Below, one piece after another: positions 1 through 11,335 of a DNA stretch of 36,722 nucleotides. Both the position numbers and the translations under genes were made by a program. Every line of letters starts with the position of its first letter. Within the stretch, counting starts at the first letter, position 1. The stretch is from Phoronis australis (lineage: Eukaryota; Phoronida; Phoronidae). Under the pieces are notes generated by a model, which was given only the letters and a program-made list of their open reading frames with translations, ran no database searches and was not told the DNA's origin. The stretch covers positions 1 through 36,722 of the forward strand of contig NMRA01001239.1 in NCBI GenBank assembly GCA_002633005.1, in the 5' to 3' direction.

Positions 1-161
1 AGTCTAAAGGATTCCGGTCATTTGCTATTTCCATCCAACACATGACCTGGTAGTACACTCGAGACAATGAAACCTGGTGTCTGATTCCGTTGGTGGAAGA
101 CATTTGGTATTAGCGAAAGACATAGCAGCAACAAGCTTCTTTGTGAATATGTTGTAATGCA

Positions 162-1340
162 CTACAAACCAAAGAACACGTGCTCTCTATACCAGACATT
201 ACACCCATCGCTTGGCTGCCTTAAGTTTCTTTCAGCGAAGCTCACGCCTTTCGTGGTGATTGTATCTGCACTTGACTGGAGGTCTTGGTCATCTTTCACG
301 AGTTTCTGAGAGACTGAAGTCTTTCCCACGCCACATACACGAGAAGTTAAGTTGCATACTGTAAAGGACGGTAGAAATAGTAACTGGGTACAAAATTTAA
401 TCCTGAGTACACACTTCATGCAATTGATGTCGTATATTTTCAGATTGGAACTTGACTAGTAGCCAGATCTAAAAAAATGGCGGTTTCCTGTCATCCATTC
501 AGTAATGGAGCATAAGGATGAACAAGACAGTGTCCTTGCCGATTACTGTGGTGGAATGCATATTATACTGTTTACTTCTGTCTTTGCAATGTCCACATCA
601 GCGTCCCCTTCTGCCTCGACGGCTGTGCATCCCCCTTTCTGCAGCTGGTAACTTATTAAGGCGATCAATTGTTGCTTGTTACTGCCAGTGTGTAGGAATT
701 CATCTCAACCATCAAATTCCGTTTCTCCGGTGAGGTTCACAGTCGGATAGCTGTTCGTCTCTCTTCGTCTCTGTGTTATCCTTTATCGAAGGACCTCCAC
801 CATAACCATCAAAGACAACAATGGCAGCCTCATAGTGCTTTGCCGTGAAGTCAGTGTATGCTCCGACAATTTTCCATAGGTATATCTCTTCTTCCATTTG
901 AGCTTGTGCAGAAAAGATTCCCCCATCAAGCGCTTACCTTTCAGTCTGGAGACTACTGAAGGTGTGGAGTTTGGCGCTCATTCAAAAGCATGGGCCTTGG
1001 AACAGCGGTCATAAGCAGCTTGAGCCAGTTGAGGTCTGTCTCAAGATCAGGTTGTCCTCATAGAGCGTCTGTGGGTGTGGACTGAGCTGGAAACTCACAA
1101 CTTACCGGAATTCCACCAGGATGGCTGGAAGAGAATTAAGCGAGGATCGATGGCTCCATTAGGACCAACCTGAGCTGCAGCTGAATTTCCCACGGTCTTA
1201 GCATCCTTTCTTCTCTTAAAAAAGAAAGAAAACAGGTTGTCGAACCATTCTCTCAATGATTTGCCCCCATTACCATTCAGACATTGCGCTTGGGTTGCGA
1301 ATTTGTTACAACAAGAATGTTGTTGTAAGTAATTGATCAT
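162..1340 (-). pseudogene. Broken copy of an invertebrate PIN/FEN1-like nuclease family gene
   Basis: Read on the minus strand, this region gives several collinear protein pieces in different frames, with stops between them. From the N-terminus: a weak piece at about 1095-1340 (DPRLILFQ), a piece at about 900-1000 (MSAKLHTFSSLQ, then LDGG), a clear piece at 712-897 (AIVVFDGYGGGPSIKDN), a piece at about 543-705 (NKQQLIALIS, then EAEGDADVDI), and a piece at 162-419 (LLFLPSFTVCNLTSRVCGVGK). I recognise this order from a large, repetitive, uncharacterised protein family of marine invertebrates. By inference, the acidic GDADVD motif, a damaged DTDLL-type motif near 520 and the final CxxTSR-GVGK hairpin resemble the FEN1/XPG order of acidic clusters followed by a helix-hairpin-helix. 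In place of the usual GCD the copy has VCN, so a key acid is lost. Frameshifts and stops show that it is dead. The nuclease assignment is inference; family membership is fairly secure for 162-897 and weak beyond 900. Confidence 0.6.
421..517. other. Decayed link inside the minus-strand pseudogene
   Basis: Between the two C-terminal pieces of the pseudogene, the minus strand carries stops and frame changes. A fragment at about 518-560 reads HSTTVIGKDT in a frame different from the piece before it, as expected of a family that continues with an acidic DTDLL motif. No independent feature is visible here. Confidence 0.35.
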
Positions 1341-1784
1341 GTTTTGTTGTGGATGTACCTTACGTACCTTTGATATTAAGAAGTAAACAAACCGTGGCCG
1401 TTGGCGACGGCCTTTCCAAAACCAGAATTTTCATTAGAAAACAATCGTTTTGATTAATTTTCATTTATTAAAGTCATTTTTGTGAATTAAGTAAAGTTGA
1501 GCATAACATTAAGTGTCACTGTCCTCAAGAAAGTCAGGTTCCCCTTCCACAGACCGTCAGGGCAAAGGTTGTATAGTAACAATGATTTGAATAATGTATT
1601 TGTATTTCTAAATAAAAATTCCCCTAACAAGTGACCATAGCATATATTGAAAAACCAAGATTTCCCTTGCCCAACGTTAATCAGGTGACCCCCAGGCCTA
1701 AACATCCGTGTATCGACCATTGTTTAAAGATGGCCAATTGCGGGTATCGTGTTTGCTTATCCCAACCCCTGTTGCGGAGGAACC

Positions 1785-2195
1785 CAGTGACGGATTTGGA
1801 GGGGAGCCAAGACCCCCCTAAAATTCTCTTAGATTCCATTTGGCAGTTCGTGGGTGCGAAAGTCCGACTGGCAAATTCCTGTGTAACACATGGGAGCTCG
1901 GGGGGCTCATTCGAGCCCTCTCCCCTATTTGACAGAAGGGGCAAAAAGGTCCTTCTTAGAGAAACAAAAAGTCCGAGGAAACGAGAGAAAAGTCCACAGG
2001 AATTCGTCGCGAATGCATAATGCACGGGGTTGAACCTATAGTACCCCGCTTTTTAGTACTTGTCTTCTCGTTCCAGTAAATGATCCACATGTCCGCGAAA
2101 TTCGAGCCCCCTCTATATTTTAGGCTGGGTGAGCGCATGTGATCCTTTGCCTTGGTCCCCCTAAATAAAAATTCTGGATCCGCCCCTGTAACCGT
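1785..2195. mobile_element. hAT-like non-autonomous element (MITE), copy 1
   Basis: The left end reads CAGTGACGGATTTGGAGG. The reverse complement of the right end reads CAGGGGCGGATCCAGAA, so the termini are imperfect inverted repeats of the type CAGKGRCGGATYYRGA, a start typical of hAT elements. There is no transposase. Internal blocks (CCCCCTAAAATTCTC, GATTCCATTTGG, GGGTGCGAA) recur inverted at 13441-13760 and as a fragment near 32430, so this is a dispersed family. I could not find a convincing 8-bp target duplication, which fits an old copy. The open frames of 129 and 114 codons that cross it on the two strands are by-products. Confidence 0.6.
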
Positions 2196-2199
2196 TGAA

Positions 2200-3680
2200 T
2201 AATGACGCGACGGGTTTTCACGGGCGTGAGGTCACATTAAATTTAGACACTGTGAAAAAACTAGCCGGAATCATTTTTCCACTCGGTTTCGATGGAAAAT
2301 TTTGTACTTTAAGTATAGGTCGGATGCGCAATTCTGTCGCACAGGTTTGATATTTTGGTTCCTATGCACTTTCCATTTTTTGTGCAAGTTTTGAGTCACA
2401 AAACAAAGAGCTCGTAATCAAGCAGTGCAAATCCACAAATTTCCCAATATCAACTTAAAAATAAGTACAGATTTTACAGGGATATGTTTGTTTTAATACA
2501 ACAGAAGAAATCTGATTTTGGAATACTTATTGAGAAATGAATTTTTAAAGCAGTATATATTTCATCAGAGAATAAATTATTCACTTAGATGTACTGATTT
2601 TAATGGCTGGCGAGAAGGTTCTAGGATGTGATTTTTCAGAACAGGTAAAAATACATATGGTTGTCATTGATACCAAATATTTATTTAAGTACAATTAACA
2701 AAAAGCATCGTCATTGGATAGCAGCATATTCTGGTCAACAATTATCTTTTAATTGATCTGATATGATATCAATCACCAAGACTGATGTGGAAACACCGCA
2801 TAATCACTCCGCTTAAACTATGGTGGCGGAACATAAAAAATAGTGGCAGCAACTCTAAACTTATGGCCGAACCAAAAAACCCATGACTCAAAGGCAGGAC
2901 CAAAAAACTTAACTCTTTGGCTGCAAGCATATCACTGAGAGCCCCCATTTTTCTGACTGATTCCGTAGGGCTCCCAGTGTTTTCCGCCATTTTTGTCCTG
3001 TGTAACACTCTCCAATATGGCATCATATTGACAACGCGAGCTGTGTGTATCTTGAGAGGCGCGTGCCCGGTCTATGCGATGCCTATGCTTGTATCATTCA
3101 CCATGAAAATGGTCAGAATATTGTAATACGAACTGTAGGTTTTCGCCCGCAACCAACGCTCTGCATTCGATCACTTTATTGGACTCTATGAGATGACATT
3201 TGTAAGATAATGTCCACAGATGTCACTGACACCACTGCAGTAATGCACATAATGACTGATTAAATGCTCTCACAGTGCTAACAGTTGCAATGTTGTTAGT
3301 TGCAATATTCACGTATCTGCAGAGCACAATTTTGCATTGACCCATGGTGTATGGTTCTGCAGTGTTGGTTTTGGAGGAAGCAGTTGGAATCTTTGATGGT
3401 TTGAATCAACCCCAAAGCCAAATGTTTGTTCCGAGCAAAAACGGTCTTTGTCGAATTTCTTAACAAAAATCGTCAGATTCACTGTTTTTAAAACACATTC
3501 TTGTATGAACGATAAACTTTTTCATCCCATACTATTTGGAATTATCTGCCTCTAAATTATTATATACTCACATGTTCTAAATGAAGCCGGCACTCGGCTT
3601 CTTGGAACTGTAATGAGGTGACGTGCTTTTCCGTGCGAGAGAAAAACGATGAAGAGTAAAAACGTTTGAAAATAAAAAAT
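2200..3680. other. Non-coding stretch, no gene seen
   Basis: This is mostly AT-rich sequence with short open frames only. The block 2800-3120 is less AT-rich and has repetitive, purine-skewed wording (repeated ACCAAAAAAC), but no recognisable protein or structured RNA. It probably contains old repeat debris. Confidence 0.4.
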
Positions 3681-3689
3681 TCTTTGATA

Positions 3690-4345
3690 AAACAGATATT
3701 CAAAATTTTTAAAACAAATGTAAAAATGCGTACTGGACAGCTTGATTTCTGCTTCAGTTGCAGTGAACCACCGAATAGTCGTTTTTTGCGTTGTATGCAA
3801 CTTTAACACGTCTGTTGTGAGAATAAAGGTTCCCAATACTTGACCAAGTGTGTTTAAGCCTTGTAGAATCGCGAAATGTTCATACTGATAAACGGTAGCG
3901 GAATAACGAAGGTGTGGCTTGAGCATAATAACACTGTGAACGCAGTGGATAAAGTGGGGTTCAAGTAGTTGTGTGGCAGAATTGAAATAAAAAGGACATG
4001 TAGATCTTATTTTCAATGAACCCTGTGTTTACGCTCATTTCGGCTAGACGTCCAACATTTAGTTTCTCACCTTATAATCAAGTTCTTACATTTTATAATA
4101 GCGCGATACCGGTACTGTTGTTAGTGAACGAGTATTGTGAAGTCTTGATTATTGCAGTCTATCAAAATATACTGTCACTGTTCACCTGTATTCAAAATCC
4201 TGACGAACGTAAATTAAGCTGCCAAGTGAACGGTTTGATTTCTGCTTCAGTGGTAGAAAACAAATTTAAAGAGTCCGTTGTTCACATTCTATGCCACTCT
4301 TACACGCCTGTTGTAAGAGTATAGACTCCCAAAACTTCGCTTATT
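3690..4345. repeat. Old tandem duplication, period about 490 bp
   Basis: The blocks at about 3690-3850 and 4190-4345 share an ordered series of words: ATTCAAAAT, then GATTTCTGCTTCAG, then ACACGYCTGTTGT, AAGAG/GAGAAT and TCCCAA. The copies are clearly diverged and gapped. The 154-codon minus and 102-codon plus open frames in this interval have no recognisable content. Confidence 0.5.
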
Positions 4346-4559
4346 GTGCGCATGCCTAATTCTAGAATAGCGGAATTTTTCTTAATGAAAAACACATATT
4401 TGAAAGAAAATCATACCACCCGACATACATGTATATATTACTCAAAAACTTGTACTAAGATTTCATAATATCATAATAAAATCTCTTCAGCAGGCTTCTA
4501 GGACTGCATCAAGGGGTGGTTCGAATTTCTAAAACAGTGGACCTTTGATATTTTGCCAA

Positions 4560-4900
4560 CTTCAATACTAAAGAATTTTCGATTAGGCATTTGACGCAGC
4601 TTAATTAGAAAGAAGGGAAATATGTATCCACAACGATGACTCTCAGCTCTATGCCCTGAGATAAAAAAGATTTTTACCACAAGAGATCAGTTTGCTGTTA
4701 TGATTGCTTGCAGAGAATTGGACTCATGTCCGGAAAAGGACTTTATCGTATTACCTACTGCCAAATTTCAAATCCGGCATTCTTAATCGGGTGATGACAC
4801 CTCATTACATACTCGTACAGAGATACATGTATGAAGTTTAGTCTGAGAATGACTTTACAAAATTGTTCATCTGGTTGTATTTTTGCATGTCACTGAAATT
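4560..4900 (-). repeat. Dispersed repeat family A, copy 1 (inverted relative to 27330-27650)
   Basis: The reverse complement of this stretch matches 27330-27650 in order. Shared words include ATACAACCAGATGAA, GTCATTCTCAGACTAAA, TAATGNGGTGT, ATCTCAGG, ACATAGAGCTGA and AGTCATCGTT. Two diverged copies in opposite orientation about 22.7 kb apart indicate an old interspersed element. No coding capacity was recognised. Confidence 0.65.
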
Positions 4901-5189
4901 GCTTACATAACAGGAAATGGAACACCTCACCTACACCTGTATTTCGAAGGTTTACTGTTTTAAAGTTTTACTAATCCAAAGGTTCCCTGCTCCGAAAGTA
5001 TTTAAACTGTCCAACTCAAATGTTACTTTTATACTTTTATACGAAAAATACTTCGGTTATTAGATGCACTGAGTGGTGTAGGCCTACATACATGTATACC
5101 AAAACAAATCCCGGGTACTAAAACACATTGTTTGGATTTCATGTGCATGTGACATTGCCTTTTTGTCTTTTAAATACCGTACTTGCATT

Positions 5190-5840
5190 TTTAAAAGATT
5201 ATGGAGTAGGAATATTGATGAATTATCAACCACGATACGTCCAGTACTTCTATGTCAAGGGTTATGGCAACGCAAGTGAAAAGTTTAGGGCCGTTGCGCC
5301 TCAGTCTCACGGCCAGGTAGAAACTAAATGTAGTTGGTAGACCATCCTGTCCCTGGAAGTCTTCACGACGTCCGGGGTCTCATTCATTAAATTTAAAATT
5401 GCCGTTGGTCGCCTCATTCCTGACCCGTGCCCCAGATGCACCTGCGTGAGAATGAGACTTTAGTGCTGAGCCTACTTTTAAACAATGTCATCAATGTTTT
5501 AAGAACTATTAAACTCTTGCACACCCTTCAAATACGGTTACAAAATGGACAAAAGTCATCATTTTGTTCACGTCAGTTCCGACTCATTAGTAGAAAAGCA
5601 GAGTGAAGAACTGTCGGAGTTTTGGTTTTCAAAATTGTGTAACTTCGAAGTAGTGAACGTTTGAAGTTAGCAAACCTTCAAAGTAGTCATACATAACCTT
5701 CTATTCTAAGTTTAAGTGAACCTTCGACGTGAAAACGCGCGACGGGTATCCCTAGTGCGAGAAAATACGGTAGCTGAATGGCTGGTTTTTGAGCCCGACA
5801 GAAGACTGCCTGTAGTGAACTTCTCCGTTAGCATGTACTG
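5190..5840 (+). repeat. Dispersed repeat family B, copy 1
   Basis: The stretch has three landmarks in order: GAATATTGATGAATTATCAA, then CTTCACGACGTCCGGGGTCTC followed by TTGCACACCCTT, and then a tail rich in TTCGAA/TTCAAAG (about 5640-5730, for example AACTTCGAAGTAGTGAACG). The same order occurs reversed at 25790-26370, and partly at 13770-14590. It is a non-coding interspersed element of roughly 600 bp ending in a small TTCGAA minisatellite. Confidence 0.6.
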
Positions 5841-6454
5841 AATTTAAAAGAACAGTTCCAGGTCGCATGAAATTGTCCCAATCAGGGTCTCAACCAAGTT
5901 CCCTAAGTCTTTTGTCTGTTTGCATCTTCGTTTACTCACAGATGTAATCTTGTTTTGTCGTTTCATCTTTATTTTAGTCTCATCTTTGACTAGAGCCATT
6001 TTCTAATAATATGACTAAAAAGTGAGCCCTAAATTCATTGCAATTCATTAGGGACTTAGTCCTCAAGTTAAGAGCACTACATAAAAAGATCCCAATATAT
6101 TTTCGATAATAGTGAGAATTCAACATCGAGTTCACTCTCTATTTGAAGCAAAGCCAAAACTCGACTTAGCAATGAGACTCAAAAGCATAAAAAAGGACAA
6201 TCAATGTTTTCACAAGTCCACAAAGACCCACGACCCCCTCGACCCAAGTCTCACATTCCCCTCAATTCAGTTTACACAAGCTCGACTATATCTGAATATA
6301 GAATAAGCACTGACTTGAAAGACCTACGAGCAGGCCCGTGACCTCGGCTGGCTTTTACGTTTTTTGCATTTAAGAGAGTCCATTTGGCTAGATAAAAAAA
6401 CAACGCGACCAAATCAAATCAAAGACGTACGATCGTGAAACATGTCATTCCGGG

Positions 6455-6485
6455 CATAATGTACATGTACATGTACATGTATAAT
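6455..6485. repeat. ACATGT hexamer microsatellite
   Basis: The sequence reads ATGTACATGTACATGTACATGT, a self-complementary hexamer run. The same hexamer recurs in short runs elsewhere (for example 28381-28396), so it is a genome-wide habit and not a local regulatory site. Confidence 0.85.
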
Positions 6486-8154
6486 CCTCACGTCTGCCCT
6501 TCAGTGAATTACAGATTCAAGCTTTTTGGGAGAGTGCAGGAAAAGACGAATACATCATTTCTTCAGTAAATACAGTTTGAAAAACAAAGCGTTAACTCAA
6601 AGGTATTTCAACATTATGCGAGTGTATTGTAAAACAGAATACACTCATACACGTACAGTATTTTAGCCAAAAACTAGTGTGATTAGATTTTTTTACTTTC
6701 AGAGAATATAAGTTTCATTCACTTAAACAATGTAGTTTTGTAGTGGATACTTCCATAAATTCTCATACTAATAAACAAAGTTCTAACAATTCATTTGTTA
6801 CCCATACTGTTGGTTTTAATGCTGTGTCACTGATGCGTGATCGAGTTATAAAACGATCCCAAAATCTCTTCAGAACAGCCCTTTCAACTATTTCACTGAA
6901 CGAATTTGTCAAAAAGCACCCATTTTTTTAGAACATGACTGACTCGTTAAGCATTAATTAGGATATAATTTAAGTTTCAAAAAATGTCATGTAGGTTGAA
7001 AATGCTGTCTTTATTGCAATTTTTTTTATTTTGGTTACAATAGCGCGCAACATATAGTTATAACAGTGATGTCATATTAATTAATTTGCAATTAAAAATT
7101 GTAAAACAGTAGCATACACTCTAAACATTTCATGATAATTTGAATTGTGATATTCAGCATTAATATCCTCTATTAAAGCCATCCACACAGTGAGCGCCAT
7201 TACTCAGTAGCTCGTATCCCAAAACAGTTGTTTCGTAGAAGAATATATTTGCTTGGTGCCTGTGATCATGTGAACCTCCGTAACAAAAAATAAAAATACA
7301 AATTTGAAAAGCATTGGAGATGACTGCTTTTGACCTTTTTGAGATTTGGCTAATACACAATATTCATTCATGATTTCACTTTCACAATCAGAGAATGAAA
7401 ACGTTACTTTGTTCCAAACTATGATCTTTATCCCCATGGGAAATTTTGAAACGGTTTAAAATGATCAAAGTTAAATTAATGAACTATTTCATCAATTTCC
7501 GTCTTTCATGGTCAGTTACATTGTTGATCTTTCATGTGACGATTATTTATTGGGCCATGTGCTTTTTAAAGTTGATGCCTTTGCCAAATATTTAAGTCCT
7601 TCAAATTGTCAACCTACAGTCCTACCAGTTGCCAAAAACTCCCTTGTGCTCTAGTCAGAATCGATATGCATAACAATTTCTTTATTGTTTTGTGCCCAGT
7701 GCAAGTCAGAGATGGCCGTTGTGCAGAGAATAGCGACTTGTGTTGCTTTACACTCAGTAAAATCCTAAGTAATGCATAACATTATGGGTCTTATAGTCGA
7801 GACAAATGTAGGCAACCACATTGCTGAAATCATCAATGTTTTGTAGAACTTCTAAAATTCATTTCACATCGTTTTTTACACTATGATGTTAACGTCAACG
7901 TACTTGCTAGCAGAAATTATGAGATATGATGTCAGTATCTCATCATTTGCAAAGCATATAACTAATTATGGAGATCGCCCACATATCCATGTTTGCTCCA
8001 TACATGATACACATCGTCACATTATTCCTCACAGAGTATAAACAGCTGTTTTGTTTAGTGACAGCTTTGCAAATCAATATTGGAAAACACCTCCCAGTTG
8101 CTTCAATTCTGCATTTGTCTTCAGCGCATTGATTGTATTTCTTTTATTCATTAG
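6486..8154. other. AT-rich region upstream of the ankyrin exon; no exon recognised
   Basis: I read both strands for ankyrin-type peptides (TPLH, LLL.GA) that would supply the missing N-terminal repeats of the protease gene and found none. Open frames are short and AT-driven. The stretch is most likely intron of the gene that continues at 8155. Confidence 0.4.
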
Positions 8155-8253
8155 GATGGCGAGTCCCCTCTCCACTATGCTTCACGTTCGTGCAACATTG
8201 AGACAGCCAAGTTGCTTTTAGCGAATGGAGCCGAGGTGTCTGTGCGTAATAAG
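8155..8253 (+). CDS. Exon: single ankyrin repeat (33 codons)
   Basis: The acceptor is CATTAG before 8155 and the donor is AAG|GTATAC after 8253. The exon is exactly 99 nt, phase 0 at both ends, and encodes one 33-residue ankyrin unit (SPLHYASRSCNIETAKLLL, then ANGAEV). A symmetric 99-bp, one-repeat exon is the classic building block of ankyrin arrays, so more repeats are expected upstream. The first residue is not a start codon, so the gene is 5'-incomplete here. Confidence 0.85.
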
Positions 8254-11200
8254 GTATACATACATGTGTATCACAAACAATTTGAAATGATTTTACCTTG
8301 TAAGACCAGAAAAAGCATCTGAAGGTAATACGTTACATTTAGGCAACAAAATGGGTGTATTTACGAGTAGTCTGTGGTTTAGGTTGTGAATTTCAAAGTA
8401 CGGTGTCCCATTAGTTCGTGCAAGATATCGAATGACATCAACTTTTAACAAGATGATTGCTGCTAAGTTTCATTAGTGTATAAAGTGTTTTATTACCCTA
8501 CCTGACTTACGGCATGATAGACAAGATGTCAAATTTCCCCCTGAGTCTGCTTGAGGTAGGTTTCTGGATCACAAAGCATTCAGGAAGTTCCCCACTGGTT
8601 AATCATTGTTCATGTTGATACATTGATATTTCCATATGCTATTGAGAATAGAGTATATTTCAACAGAAATGTGCAAGAAAATTTTTTTAAAACTTGTGAG
8701 GATCACAAAAGTATTGTTTGCGGAACGGTTCCGCATGCGAAACGGTTCCGCAACTGTCACTTTTAATAATTAATTATAGTTAGGGTACAAATTCTGATAC
8801 TTTTATGTTGAATGCTTGTTCCACATTAAGATTTGAATATTTCATGGCTTGTGTTAAGGTTCTACCAAAAGCGGTAAAATGTCAGACAACATGTCTATTT
8901 TCCCCGAGTCTGCTTGAGGTAGGTTTCTGCATCACAAACCATTCAGCAAGTTCCCCACTGATTAATCATTGCTCATGTTGACACATTGATATTTCCACAT
9001 GCTATTGAGAATACAGTATATTTCAACTGAAATGTGCAAGAAAATTTTTTTAAAACTTGTGAGGATCACAAAAGTATTGTTTGCGGAACGGTTCCGCAAC
9101 TATCACATTTATTAATTAATAATCGTTAGGGTACAAATTCTGATACTTTTATGTTTAATGCTTGTTTCACTTTAAGATTTGAATATTTCATGGCTTGTGT
9201 TAAGGTTCTGCCAAAAGCGGTAAAATGGCATAGACAAGATGTCAATTTTTCGCGAGTCTGCTTGAGGTAGGTTTCTGCATCACAAACCATTCAGCAAGTT
9301 CCCCACTGATCAATCATTGTTCATGTTGACACATTGATATTTCCATATGCTATGGAGAATAGAGTATATTTCAACTGAAATGTGCAAGAAAAAATTTTTA
9401 AAACTAGTGAGGATCACAAAAGTATTGTTTGCGGAACGGTTCCGCATGCGGAACGGTTCCGCAACTGTCACTTTTAATAATTAATTATGGTTGGGGTATA
9501 AATTCTGATACTTTTATGTTTAATGCTTGTTGCACGTTAAGATTCGAATATTTCGTGGCTTGTGTTAAGGTTCTACCAAAAGCGGTAAAATGTTTGCGGA
9601 ACGGTTCCGCATGCGGAATGGTTCTGCAACTGTCACATTGATCAAGTAAGTATTATTAGGATTGTCACATTGATACTTTCAAGTGGTATTGATTATGAAA
9701 TGCATTTTAACTTTATTGGTCATGAGAATTTAAAAAATTATGTTCTCCAAAAAACTATTCTGTTTGCGGAACCGTTCCGCATGTGGAACCCTTCTGCAAC
9801 CGTCACATTGATTAATATATTATTGAGAGTGGGCACATTATACTCTCAAGTACTATTGAGAATGGAATGTAATTCATGTTTATTGGGCCGGGAGAAAATT
9901 AAAAATTTTAGTCCTGTGCTAAACTTTTCTGTTTGTGGAACCCTTCTGGAACTTTCACATTGATTTTTAAAAGTAAATTATTATTTTGATTATTATTCCG
10001 CAAAATATACACAATATTTCTCAAGTCACAGTATTCCATAAAACTTGTGCAGTGCGTAATATTCCGCAAAATCTGCGTAATATTCCGCAAAATCTGCGTA
10101 ATATTCCGCAGTCAGTGCGTAATATTCCGCACTCAGTGCGGAATATTCCGCAAGGCAAAAATTGAACTTCTAATTAAGAAAATGCTAATTGAGGAAATAA
10201 AAATGTAACATTGTAAACATGTTTAGGGTAAGGTATAGATTTGTTACATACCATTTTTTATGGCCCTAAGTGGATATTAAAAAAGTGCGGAACCGTTCCG
10301 CACACTTTGAGACTAAATAATATTGTCTCATTTGAGAAAATATCGCCTTNATTTTACCTTGTAAGACCAGAAAAAGCATCTGAAGGTAATACGTTACATT
10401 TAGGCAACAAAATGGGTGTATTTACGAGTAGTCTGTGGTTTAGATTGTGAATTTCAAAGTACAGTGTCCCATTAGTTCATGCAAGATATCGAATGACATT
10501 AACTTTTAACAAGATGATTGCTGCTCAGTTTCATTAGCGTATAAAGTGTTTTGTTACCCTACCTGACTTACGGCCGTGTTGCTGACAGGCATACGTCAGT
10601 GTTAAACACGTGTAATCTTTCTTATTGTGGTAAGTGTGGCTAATGCACATCAAATTATTTAAAATGTCTTGCAGGCCGGGGAAAGTGCTGATCGTGTTTG
10701 TGGACGTGATCCCCGATATGAGATTAAAGTGTTTGCTAGGAAACCTAACGAGGAAAGCATCAAGAAGATGAAGACTTACTTAAAGGTGAAATGTCAAATA
10801 CATCTAACGGTGTTGAGTGATGGATGTGTAACTCCTTCACTAAACAAAAGAACTTGTTTGCTTTTATTTACATGTCTGTAAACATTGGCGCACACTGATG
10901 GTCTTACATTGCAAACAGAATCATATCTTTTCTCAGTGTTACTCATTCATTTGTATGTAACGTGAAGGTGATACATATTTCTCAAGTACACGTAGTGCCA
11001 GATTGACGTATCTCGATTCCCCCAAGTTACAAATAGCCAGGGGCCCAGTAATCTGACCTGCCCCAATGTGCACAACTTTTCGCTCCATTTCCACACAATA
11101 AAGTACTTCTGAATCGTCACATTTTTGGAACATCTACAGATACATTGAAATTAGAAGGATTTTTATAATGGCGTGGAATCAACATATTGTTGTGAGACCA

Positions 11201-11300
11201 TTTCTCATTAAATCGAATAAACGGAAGGAAAGAAAAGAGAATTGGAAGTACGAAGCATATTGCATCAAAAATGTGAAATTTCAGAAAGTACTGCAACGCG

Positions 11301-11335
<35 letters not shown>

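Noticed and set aside
1631-2025. Overlapping 129- and 114-codon frames on opposite strands
   Set aside because: They run into the hAT-like MITE, whose other copies do not keep either frame.
3552-4016. 154-codon minus-strand frame
   Set aside because: It lies in a diverged non-coding duplication; the duplicated block does not preserve the frame and nothing in the peptide is recognisable.
11168-11284. Start of a coding exon at ATG 11168
   Set aside because: The frame is open, but including it breaks phase with the previous exon, and the AAATTTCAG acceptor at 11284 gives a phase-correct join; kept only as a possible alternative isoform.
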